From Chamaea fasciata (lineage: Eukaryota; Chordata; Aves; Passeriformes; Sylviidae), in contig JARCOQ010000001.1 in the NCBI GenBank assembly GCA_029207755.1, forward strand, positions 93,111,637 through 93,175,636: a DNA stretch of 64,000 bases, written 5' to 3'. Under the pieces are notes generated by a model, which was given only the letters and a program-made list of their open reading frames with translations, searched no databases and was not told the DNA's origin. Shown piece by piece: positions 35,509 through 47,398 of the stretch. Position 1 is the stretch's first letter; each line of letters opens with the position of its first letter. The position numbers were made by a program, and so were the translations under genes.

Positions 35509-38500
35509 TTTATGCAAAACATTTCTAATTTAAAACACTTTACACTTAAAATATGGGAAGAAAGAAAGACAATTTAAGACCAGTTTCATTGAAATTTTAC
35601 TTTTTAGATAAGACTACATCAGTAAATGTGATGTACTTTCAGATTGGCAATCTAGAAGTAAAACTTAAACTAAAAACATGAAAAAACACTTCAGTCTTAC
35701 TCCTCTTCCAAACTGCAGCAGAAAGATCTCAAATCCATTCGTTCATGCCGCTACCCAGGTCACATCAGAGAAGAGGGAAAGAGACAAAGAGAAGATGATA
35801 AAATTATTTATGCTCAACAATTTAAATAGGCATTCCAGCTGACACCACACTAATTCTGAATAACAGTCACTGCTGTATGGACAAGAGTTCTTTATTTAAA
35901 TTCCCAAGTGCTGTTAATGTAATATGATAATGCAACACAATTAGCTATTTCAGCAAGACCCGATATTACCAAACCTTTTATTGCATGATGAAGTGCCATC
36001 TCCATTATGAAATTTCATAAAATACATTTATCACGTTAAAAATATATATTTGCAATAGAAGGACAATAGGAACTGTTAACAAGATGATGAAGCTTCTAGA
36101 GCAGTAATTATGTGGCTAAAAGGCTGTGATTGTCCCACAGTGCTTCTAAAGCAGATTTCTGCAAGTGGGACCCATATTGCAATGTTTTGTGCTAAATTCA
36201 TTGCCAATTCTGCCATTTCTAAGGACAAGAAAATTGATAATTTTCTTGTCGTTAGCAATGCTGTGGAAAGATAAAATACACAATGGAGGAGTCTGGATTT
36301 GCAAACAAACTCCGCACATCTGCTGAGTTATGAAAATACAAGAACCCATTCTTGTGCTGAAAGGAGTATTTCTGTATTGCTTTAGTGTGACGAACAGGCC
36401 AGTCAAGCTTGACCCATCTGTCCAGTTGCTGTTGCCAGATACTGGCCTTCATAAAAGCCAAAAAAAGAATTCCCAAAATTTTAACTGATCTTTTGGTTGA
36501 ATTATCCAAAAAGCTCCTCAATTAGATCTCTTTTTTTAATGGTAGATCAATGAGAAAAAACAAAATCTATGCAAGGACTTCACAGGGTTCTGATAGACTT
36601 TCTATATTTTTAAGTTCTTGCCAATGAACATGTTTTCAAATAACTGGAGCTTTTAATAGGATTAGCGGTAATTGGGATCTGTGTCATAAAGCCCACTGTG
36701 ACAGGGAACAAGGAAGGACTGGGACAGAAAAACAAAAGTGAAAATAGGCTAGAGTATCTAATATGTCATAGTAAAATAATCTGGAGTTCCATACAAATAT
36801 GAAAATCTAAAATACAACAAGGAAAAACTTGTCCTACTATGACTTCAAAAAAGTGTATGTACAGCATAAAAAACAGTCTGTAGAAACCTGGACTTCTACC
36901 TCAGTGCCTTTCTTGGAAACAGATTTGAAGAGCCAGATGCTGTCCTCATACAGAGAGACTAATTATGGAGACTGATATACTAAAGCTCTAATAAGGGCTA
37001 TTGGCAAGTAATTACCTCCATTAGTATTTCTAGACTTACATAATTGGAAATTATTGTGAAATGATGCCCTTTCCTGTCAGATGCATATCTATCAGGGCAG
37101 TGGTTTTCACAAAGCAAATTTTAAATTTTGGGCAGGGTTGACAGAGTCTATTTAAGAGCAGAAACATTTAATGAAACCAAGAACACTACCTGTACTGTGT
37201 ATGTAGATTGAAATCTTCAACCCATCCAAGTTGCTGAGCAGTCAGGAGTTAAAAGCGATTAAATGGATTTCATTCTTCAGTGTATAATGGAATTTCTTCC
37301 CTGCAACCAGTAAGTCTGCAAAAGTTTTCACTAACTTCTCTTTACTGCTGATAAGATCCAGAAGAAGAGAACTTGTCCAGCTGCTGAGAAAAACTCTTGG
37401 GCTGCCTTTTGGGTGGTTTTTTAATAGTTGCTTTTATCACTCTTTTTTTTTGTTATGGTAGCTATTATTTTAAGCATGTTTATTAGTACACAATGTAATT
37501 TAATAAATTAATATTATGCATCACAATACTTGGATAGAATGCAATAATAATTTTACTAAAGCATGATCCCATAAAGGCACAATCCCTAAAAACAAAATGA
37601 TAATTGAAATAACTGTTTTATCCATATAGTTTGAACTTCAGTGTTTCGAAGGGAAAGTAGGAAGAACAGACATATGTACAGCTGCAGATACCTCCAATCA
37701 ATATGAATCATTCCTGCTTGAATTCTTACTCTCTTTATATGGTTTTAGCACCTTGGTGAACCTCTCACTGACATCAATAATGCTGGTCATTAAGCAGCAT
37801 ACAATATAGCCGAAGAGATCAGAGAAGTTCAGTTTCCACTAACAGAAAAAAACCCCAAACCAACACAACTGCAATATTGTAAGTCTTCATTTGGGCTATT
37901 TTAGTGATGCTATGCAAGTCTGCAGAGTTGAGTAAGAGGAAAAATTCATCATTTCCAACGACAGAAATAATTTTTCATTTTGGAGATTTGACTATTTAAA
38001 ACATCTATGCATATTTAATTTTAAGTATCTTTCAAACTAATGAACATATGTTGTGATTTTAAAGATAACTTCAAAATAAATTTCACTGTTTTTATGGTAC
38101 TTCATCAAATCCAGTGTTCTACATAAAGTTTTGGGTAAGAGGACTTTGCCATGAGACTCTTCAAGGTGAAGCAGAACATGACCATTTTTTTGTCCTATGT
38201 TTCTTTGACCCCAGGTCAGTGAGATGAAACATGGCAGTTCCCTCCAAGAACTGGAAAAAGCAACAGTGACCATCTCTCACAAGGGTCTGATTCATGTATT
38301 TCTAGGATAGCCCTGACGTAACAAAAAATCAGTGACTGGGATTTTAATAGAAATATCTTCATGTTTTTAGTCTCTCAGAAGGAATTCTCCACTCCATGTA
38401 ATTTTGTCTTGATACCATGGGAACCAGCTGCTGGATCCCTGTGTTTTCATACCATCTGTATGTGATCACTGAAACAGGCACAGAAGTCCCACAGCCCGAC

Positions 38501-41500
38501 AGCTGTGTGCCTCTGGAGCGCTCCCCAAAGAATGATTTAATGCATGAGATTAAGAAATGGCTGAGGCTGAAGATCACACCTCATGGTATAGTCCTGAAGC
38601 CAGCAAAAATACAACTGCAAGTATTTGAGATATAAATAAAAGTCAGTTGTATATAAAAAAAAAAAATTCAGATATTGAGTATATTTTCTTAATGGTATTT
38701 GCAAAAACACTCCTCAGCCATCAGGATTTGAGATACTGCTGCGTGCCTCTGGATTTCACTGGAAAGTAATATCCATGGCAGTATGTTTGTAGATAGTATC
38801 TTGTATCTTTGATACAAGCTTCCCCACAGGAACAAAGTTACTGTCCAGAATCTCTAATGCTGAAAACCTGACAACCCCACCACATGAATTTTAGGGAAAC
38901 TTTAGATCAGTTTAACACCATTATGGCCCCTGAGTATTGGAAGCTCAACTTCTGGGTGAAACTTGTGGGAAGGTTCAGTCTGCACCCTCTGGGGCTACTC
39001 CCCAGTGCAAACCCAACACAGCAAGGTGGGCAGCTGAGATACTGGCTTCAAAAGCAGACTCAGGGCAAAGCCGGCAACTCCTAAAGTGGACACTTCCAAC
39101 TTGCTCTGGCACTGCTAAGCTGTTCCTACATAATCACTCCTCTGTGGCTATAGGAAGACAAAATGCCATTGTGAATTTATCCCTGAATCTCATTCTAGTC
39201 TTAAATTTAAAGAAAATTGAAATTTTAGGTATCATCTCAGATTGCGTCCTAGGTAGTGCCAGAGTGTGCACAGAATCATTAAGTCATGGGATGAGCCATG
39301 AAGAAAACAAGAATTTCATTAACTGACCTGGAATCATTCCTGAAAGAAACTGTTTACACACTTCTTTAAAATAATTTATGCACCACCACCACCAAAAATA
39401 TTTCAGGAAATATTTTTTAACTATAGTTGTTATTTTCCTCATCAGTTATGCTAAATGGCTAATTTTGACTGTTCTACATGTCACAATCTCAAGCAAACAA
39501 AAACAGTAGTCAAGGGGACAACATGAAGAATATTTCATCTGGAAAAGATGGGGTAATACTCAGATTTTTTTTTCTTGTGATTCCTTAACTATCATTTTTC
39601 TAGAAAACAGGGAGTAATTTTTAATGCACTCAAAAGAAATCTGTCTGAGTAGTCAGGGCTATACTTAAAAACATATGTAAACACCTATGGATAGACATGA
39701 GTGCCTCGAGTAAGTCAACCCCAGAGCATGAGAGGAGCCCTGCTCAGGAGGGACTTTTGGAGGCTCTCCCAGAATCTTAAATGCTTGTTCAAGTTATTGG
39801 TTACTTGGATCATGAATACTGCAGTCAGCCTGTTCTGGAGGAAGGAATCCCTAAAGAGAAAGCACAGTTTTGGTGAACTTCCCTGTTAATCACAGCACTT
39901 CAGAGCACACAGAGACCATTACATGCATCCACACTGAAGAAGGCCCTCCCCTGGAGCCCACCAGCTCCTCAGCACCCATTCAGTCTCCAGTCCTCTGTCT
40001 TTAAGGGATGTTGGGTTCCCATTGGATTGGTTTCATTTAAAGCTGTGCTAATTAAAAGAGCCTTCAGGTTTACTCTAGGAACTGAATGAGTTTGTCCACA
40101 TACCTTCAGTGAAGAAGAAACTTGGATTTAACAATTTTTTTTTCTCTTCTTCATTTATCATTTACAATCTTTGGCGCCTAATGAATATAGGTCTAGATAT
40201 AATTGCATTAAATTTATGAGATATGTTTCAGTATTAACCATTTCATATATGTCAAAACACATTTTGGAAGCCGGTCAAAACAATATATCAATTTCTGTAA
40301 TTTTAAACAGTAATAGCATCAAAATACTAAACACAGTGCTGCAGCAGTGAGCTTCTCACATAGGTCTTCCTCAAGATCCTGATTTAAATTCTGGTTTATC
40401 AATAAAAAAGCACTACCAGCTTTGAAATTTTTATTTCCTTTTGAAATAAAAGTCTCATCTAGATAAAGCTGGTGTTACTTGCCTCTCAATGCTCCTCACT
40501 TTCATTATACAGATATTTTTTCATACAGCTGCTAAATCCTATTTTCACAAGAGAAAAAAAATTTGCACCTCCAATCATCAAAGCAGCATAATTTAGGCCT
40601 TTATTATGTCAGTCATGAATTGTCTTTCTTGTGAGCTCACAATGTCATAATATTTTTTCTGATTAATGAGGATCCTACAATTACAGGGTAGGAACCATCA
40701 TGTTGTACTGCAGAGCCTGTCTAAAGGCAAAAATTACTGTTAATGCTAATGCATTACTGAAGGATTAGGGGTGGAATTATTACTGTCAGCAAATCCAAAG
40801 GGTCTGCACCCACAAGATGGATGGGTTTTGTCATCGCTGGAATGCAATTCTGGGAGGCCAATGAACTTTCACATGGGACCTCACCAATTCCCACTGTCAC
40901 TTTTTACATGCTTAGTGCCCCTGCTCACAGTATTTGGAGCACCTCTGCCCACCTAGGAGGCTGCCAGATGGGGGTGAAACAGAAGGAACCTAGAAAAGCT
41001 AGCCTGGTTAAATGGAAATCTATCACGCCAAAAGAAACAAGTTTCAGTCTTCAAAGTATAATCAGCTTCCCTCATGCAGGTGAAAAGCAAAATCAAATCA
41101 ATAACTATTCAAATGAATCCTTGAATTGTTACAGCCAATTGGTTTCCTTTTTATTTGCTTACAATGCATTTTCTTACCTGTAACCACAAAAAAAATCAAA
41201 GCGATTTCACAAACCTATGTATTTGAGGTACAACCAGGGTACTTCTTTTACATCCATGTGTGATCCCCACTGTAGAAAACTCAGGATATTTTCTATAATT
41301 TTCTCTGTGACTTGAATAACTTAATCCTATGACTAAATGGGAAAGGGACATGACATTTTATGTGCTGCTTGAGTACTTTTCAAATTTTGTTCTCAGCATT
41401 TCTAGAGAGTACTTCAAGCTTTCTACTGTTTGTTATTTTTCCACATCACTCAGTAGTACAAGCATATACTAAAGATCAAAAACATAGGACTTGAAATCTG

Positions 41501-42775
41501 AAAACCAATTTTTCCCTTTAGAAAATAAATACTCAGAATGGGAATGATTAAATAACGAGCAGCACAAATGATGTCAAAAACCAAAGCGTCTTTGATGCGA
41601 CACTTTCAGAATACAATATCATCTTCCTTGAATCTTCCTCTTTTGTCACATCCCCTTATTTAATTTCATTCTAGTAGGATGCATCATGTTTGAACAACTC
41701 AAGTGGGGAGGCTCATTCCAGCTTCCAATATGTCAATGCCATTAGCCATACACATGTTTTGCGGTGGAAGAAACTGGTTGATGTAGCAGTACGATCATTA
41801 TTCAGCAGACAGACATCCAGCTGAAAGCCATTAACCCAGAGAAAACAAATGACTGCTCTCAGGATTTGCCCCTCCAAGTTTATCCTGCTGTAAAGAAAAA
41901 CAGTTACTTCCACACTGCTATTCTCCACGTAAAGAACTTTTTTTACAAAAAACCCACATCCCCTTCAAATGAACGAATCAGTTTAAATATATCTTTTAGC
42001 TTGGAAAGGCAACAGATATTTAGGAAATTGTTCTAGAAAGTAGGTGAAAGCAGAAGCAAATAATGGCTTAAGGGTATGAACAAGTATTAGAGTGTTTTTT
42101 ATCACAGAAGGAGCTTCAAGCAGTTGGGAGGGTGAGAAGGATCAAAAATATTCTGACCTACCACAAGCTTTTTGAAGTTCTAGTTAAAAGTAATAGTCTG
42201 TGATATGTAGGAGTTCAAGAGACTAGCTGATTCAGTAGCATTTCACTGCTATTAAAAATATCATAGAAATGGTATTAGCCACAATATTTTAAGTATACCT
42301 AGTGATCTAATAATAGTCAACAATCAAGATTGTTAGGTAAATAAAAGATTCAGGTTTACAATACGCTGATGTTGCTAAAATCAGTGAAAGTTCATTACCT
42401 AGTTGAACTGACATAACTAAGATTATGGTGGACTACTCCATTTCATATGGCAAAATCACAAGAAAAGTTCACATCATAAACTCATAGCAATTCAATATAG
42501 TCCATGGAAAAAATGAATTGTATAAACAACAAAAGTATTAATAGATTTTTTCCATTGTATTTCTTCTTTTCTTGGGAAGTTTCCTGCAAAAGCTCCTGAG
42601 AAAGATGAATAATCATCTATATTCCTTTATGGCTCCTGGTAATACAAACTGTGGTTTTGAAAATGCAAATTGATACACTGACTTTTCAAAACTCTTCAAA
42701 TCTATTTCTTTTGGAACAAAAAAAATCAGAGAGAAAAATGTATTTGAAGAGCAGGAACAGATATAGGGTCTTCAT
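35509..42775. other. unique AT-rich non-coding stretch
   Basis: No exon can be supported. Contents of note are the long hairpin at 36219-36255, a (CAC)n run at 39381-39394, and conserved-element-like blocks at about 35860-36060, 39990-40100 and 40560-40770. Short ORFs (for example at 36252-36521 and 38937-39326) lack recognisable motifs. Confidence 0.65.
36219..36255. repeat. 37-bp inverted repeat, 17-bp arms with one mismatch
   Basis: The inner 12 bp, GACAAGAAAATT and AATTTTCTTGTC, pair perfectly around a GAT loop. One G-G mismatch follows, and then CTAA/TTAG extends the stem to 17 positions. CATTG farther 5' could pair with CAATG at 36256-36260 across a one-sided bulge. Confidence 0.95.
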
Positions 42776-42851
42776 AGTGAGTGAGTCTTGTAGACTACCA
42801 ATTTCAGAGCTCCAGTGAGTGAGGCTTTTAGACTACAAATTTCAGAGCTCC
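42776..42851. repeat. 38-bp tandem duplication
   Basis: Two adjoining 38-bp units, each starting AGTGAGTGAG and ending TTTCAGAGCTCC, differ at three positions. A degraded third echo (GTAGACTACATGA) follows at about 42888. This is a recent local duplication with limited divergence. Confidence 0.95.
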
Positions 42852-43599
42852 AATTCTGATAAGCAGTAGTAATGAATCTTTAGAGACAGTAGACTACATG
42901 ACTAGTGAGCATATTCATGCCTTGCCTGTCCTCTAAATTTTGCTAAGCAGCAGATTAAGTGTTCCTGAGCCAAAAGTTGTATTCAGGGCAATGAACAGCA
43001 GCTGTCAGTGGATTGAGTTGCCATGAACTTGCCTGCCCTCTTTTGAAATGTATTTTGAGGAAGGAATCATGCAGCAAAACCGACAAGCAATGAATACATT
43101 TTGGGGCAGAGTAGCAAATGCCAACCATTGCAACTTCCCCCATCTCAGTGTACTGCTCCAGTCCACCAGCCCTCATCTTGGGAAATATAGCTTTCCCCTC
43201 TGGAAGGAGAGACTAAAGAGACTCCTGTTTCCTCTATTAATCTTAATCAAATTGCCATTTGCATCCAGCAGTTCCACTATGAGCATTAGAAAGGACTCTC
43301 AAAATCATCTCTAAAGGCACTTTTAGAAACCACTTCTTGGCTAACAATGTCTTCTTGTTTCCAGATGTCAGTGGAAATTCCTTGCAATTGCAGCAAAGCA
43401 GGACTGGGATGGGCAACTGCCCACCTCTGCTTGGTGGAGAGAAATGATCCATGTCCATCCTGTTCCCGACCTCCACATTTATCATCTGCACTGCATTACA
43501 CAGATGTTCATCCTTATGGACCAGCATCTCATTCCTTCCTATTGCACAAAAGGATGAACACCACAGCACAAACTTTTTTATTTCTACCCCCACCCCCAT
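42852..43599. other. unique non-coding stretch
   Basis: No gene seen. A plus-strand 139-codon ORF begins at 43347 and runs into the CR1 relic. Its start lies just 3' of a CTTGTTTCCAG acceptor-like word, but the product is unrecognisable. Confidence 0.55.
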
Positions 43600-43830
43600 T
43601 GTTGCAGATGATTATCCTGAACAATTTAATACAGAAGCTTGTCAAGCTTCATCTTCAAAAAATTCAACCATTCCATTCTAATGTTCTTCTGAAGGCTGTT
43701 CCACAGCCTTCTGCAGACTGCCTTCTTTTCCAGATGGTTAAAAACTGTCTTCTAATTATCAGCTGAATTTATTCATGGCATCCATTTGTTCTTCTGCCAG
43801 TATTGTCTTGCAGCAACAAATGGTAGCCAC
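43600..43830 (-). mobile_element. ancient CR1 LINE 3'-region fragment (antisense)
   Basis: The plus strand here reads as the reverse complement of an old CR1-type 3' region. The order of diagnostic blocks is preserved: CTTGTCAAGCTTCATCTTC, then AAGGCTGTTCCACAGCCTT, then AAAAACTGTCTTCTAAT followed by a CAGCTGAATTTATTCATGGC block, and CCATTTGTTCTTCTGCCAG with ATTGTC after it. These match the usual CR1 series (a 'ggctgttccacagcct' block, a 'ttttcctaatatccagc' block and a 'cccattgttcttgtgcca' block). Divergence is high, so the insertion is old. Endpoints are approximate and the subfamily is not determined. Confidence 0.75.
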
Positions 43831-46800
43831 AACTGAGTTGGGTTTGGATCAGCAAGTTGTAACCTAAAGATAAAAGGATCATTGTAAGACATTTGTTTAT
43901 AGATTAATTTCCCCTATGGTAATTTTAATAGAAAATATGCAGTGAAGTGTTGAGAAATATAAATGAATGACATTGACAGTTGAAATAATAGCTTACAAAG
44001 TTACAAGACAATTAGCAGTCTTCCTAAATTATAGTTATATTTAAATTATTACTATCTAATTAACTATATACGTATATTTCTGTGAGTTAATTCTGTAGCT
44101 TGTTAAATATGTAAGTGTTCTACAAAATCTTCAATCATTAATAATAGATGAATTAAAAATTATCAATAATGTGCTTTGAGGTTATTACATAGAAAATGAA
44201 TTTATCTCACATATTAACCCAAAGAACTGATTTGGTTTATTGAAAGAAATCTTTGTATTCTGCTGATGTCTTTCTTGGTACCTGAGCCTTCTGCTGAGCT
44301 TGACCTTGGTCATCTCTGGGAGCCGTATTTCCCTTGCTCGTGCTCTGGATCCTCCGTGGCAAGTAGCCATCCCTCACCCTGCTGCCCACCTTCATCGCTC
44401 AGGCAGTCACCATTTGCCTTCTTCACCTTCTTGTGCTGCTGCTGGATGGATGGATTCACAGAAAACAGCTGGGCTCCATTATAGTCTTGTGGCTTGAACC
44501 ATTCTCATGGAAGACCAACAAACTCCACTGTCACTATCTTTGTAGTTTTGCTTTACAGGTTATAAAAGATTTTTGCTTCTCCAAAAAAAAGCCTAAAAAA
44601 TAATAAAGGCTAACAATTCCACCAGTTTTCCAGAGATCCCCTCCCACACCTGTTGGAAACTATGATTTTGCTTTGCTTTAAAATAAAACAAAATGTCCAA
44701 AGATGACAGTATAGAAAAAAAGGGATAGAGACAAATAGTATTTTCCGTAAGTCTGAGTTGCATTAATAGTGGGACAGCATTTTCTTTCTTTCATACATTC
44801 ACTCTTGGAACAGAGTAATATTCCTAAAGGTATATTTGTATACACATAGTTATCTATAATTTCATCCCACAAAAGTAATGCATAATACAAAGATAAATAG
44901 TAGCAGGTCACTGGATTGATGACTTGATAATTTTTTAGAAATTTTTACAGATTATTTTGTAATACTTTTTGCCAAGGATATGACACTTAATTCCAGCTTT
45001 GAGTCCAACATTTGAGTAAGTTTTGCACAGTCTCTCACTAAGAAAACATACGAGCTCTCTAAGTTTTAAATTTGTTGTTGCTGAAGATGACAAGGAGAAA
45101 GCAGAGACTGCCGTGTCACCATGAGAAGAAAGGCTGACCCTGGGCTTTTGCATTTCCAATGGAATATAAGTGGCCTCAGTGGAACAGAATGCCAGAAAAG
45201 AGGTGAAATTGCCCTTCCCCCTCCTTCCCCCCATCAATAAAAAGATTCTGTGTGTGGTTTATTTTGCTCCTTAAAAAAAAAAACAAAAACCCAGAAAATC
45301 TGCTCCCCATGACAGCTTGGATTGTAAAAGCAGTATTTCAATTGGAAGATTAGTTAGCTTTCATGGGAATTAACAGAGAGTCCCATCATTCACAGATGAC
45401 TTGGACAATAAAATCTGTTTTCTGTCATTAATCTGGCACTAACTGGCTGACTGGTCACCTACAGCGAGCTGTGAGAGATGGGAAGTGGGGAACACTCATG
45501 TTTATTCACCAGATAGTACTGTGGAAAACAAACAGAAAATTATCTTGGGAAAACTGTGGACCACAGAGAAGTTCTTGTCCATTCAATGCAGGGAGCAAGG
45601 TTATTAATGTGATTCCTCAGAGCTTTTCTCTTACCCACAGTTCAGGGAAGGAAGATATTTTCCTCTAATAGGAGGAAAAAATGCAAAAAAATATACAGAA
45701 GTTTGATAAAAGTACAAAGAATAAGCATGGACAAGTCTTTGAGGAACTACTTATTCATTAATAATATTTACTTAGCAATAGCAGATGTTCAGATGTCAGC
45801 TTTTCAGTGTTTTAATACAGAATCTCCTTTAATTTCATTACAACAAGCCCTCAGTATGGCTGTAGACCAGATCTCTGGGTTTAGAACCATACCTCTGCAG
45901 GAACCCACTTTACTCCATGTAGACAACTTGAGAAGACACCAAGCAGTTGGAGAAAAGACTTCAAAAGTGGTTTGAAATCAAGCTTTGTTGCTCAAGCACA
46001 AGCAGTTTGTTCAGTTTGAAATTTCTAATCCCAAATGCCATAAGAAGACTCAGAAAATGTGTTTGTTTGCTGGGCAGCCCAGGGCTTGCAGTAAGAACTG
46101 CAGACAAATCTCAGAAGGCAGAGTTTGGGCACATTTATTAAAGCTGGCTGAAAGTGAGTAGAACTACAATTGAGTTTTTGGGATGGCAAACCAGTACCAG
46201 ACTTTACCACAGCTTGGTCAGCTGAGCTCCACTTGACACCGACAGGTTTTCTGACAGTAAAGCAGAAGCTCGTGTTGGTTGCTAAATTTACAGATTTCTG
46301 ATTCTGAAGATGGAAAAAAGTGGCCAAACCAGAAAAAATAAAGAACTCTGTACCTGTGGAGCTTGGTTCTTCAGCCTCCATGATTACATAGCTGTAGATG
46401 CTTAGACTCAACTAAACCTTTCAACAGGACTCCTCCAAATCCATATCAAAAACAACTGGCTGATCACACATCTAGAGAAACCCAAAATACGCATCAGGAA
46501 ATGCAATTTTCTGCCCTACATTTCAGAACACTCTGCTGTACTGTGAACTCCTCAGCAACATTACCCTATGCTAAAAGAGGTGGAGATGGGCACCAAGCCC
46601 AGCAGTTGCCAAGATATTGTGAATTTTCCCTGAAGTACAGGATGCCACTCAGCTCTGGGCAGCTCTGCTGTGCAGGAGCTAAGAGTCTAGGGGAAATCCT
46701 CCCTGCGTCTGTGAGGCTCTCTGCACTTTTCTCTTTTACTTAAATGAGCAATTTTCACCAAAAGTGAGAGAGGAGAGCTGCTCACAGTGAGTGATGATGT

Positions 46801-47359
46801 TGGCCAGTTGGGTGCTGAATATAAAAGAGGCTGTGAGTCCAGGGCCTTCTCCCCTCTCAGACACAAAATACACTCAGGTGACTAACAGGAGCTATTTTGC
46901 TTCCCTAGCAGTCTTCGACTCCAGGGTTAATCCTCACAGAAGCAAGGACTCCCACTCAACCTCCTTACGATTTTCTTTGGGGCTGGCTTCTCCTACAGTC
47001 AGCCCATGACTAGCTGCTGGTTTTCAAGTTATCACTCAAGACCTTTGCGTGCAAAAAACAAAGACTCTAAGCGGTTTCCTGCTAACTTACTTTAAATAAG
47101 AAATAAATATTAAACTGCAGCAGTTGTGGCTGATTTTGTTCACTGCACCTGTACAGCCTTAAAATAAAGCTACGTAAAACTGCATTTTTTTCCCTGTTCA
47201 TTATTAGCCTGCACTTGGTGGGCTAAATTTTCAGTTCAGCAGGATTAATTGAAGCACTCAAAAGGAAACATCCTATACAGTAGCAACTCAGTGTGTGTGG
47301 CAGTGTGTGTTCACTCCATTTCTTTCCAAAACATACATTAGCACAGGAACGTTAGCCTC
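43831..47359. other. unique AT-rich non-coding stretch
   Basis: No confirmed gene. A 64-codon ATG-less open frame on the minus strand (44310-44504) is noted as a finding. A poly-A/CA-rich run lies at 45272-45292. Blocks at about 45300-45470 and 47090-47270 have a conserved-element look. Confidence 0.6.
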
Positions 47360-47362
47360 TTT

Positions 47363-47394
<32 letters not shown>

Positions 47395-47398
47395 TTTT
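47360..47398. repeat. 39-nt T tract with one C
   Basis: T15, a single C at 47375, then T23. The long homopolymer is prone to slippage and to sequencing error. No retrocopy is seen on the minus strand, where it would be an A-tail. Confidence 0.9.
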
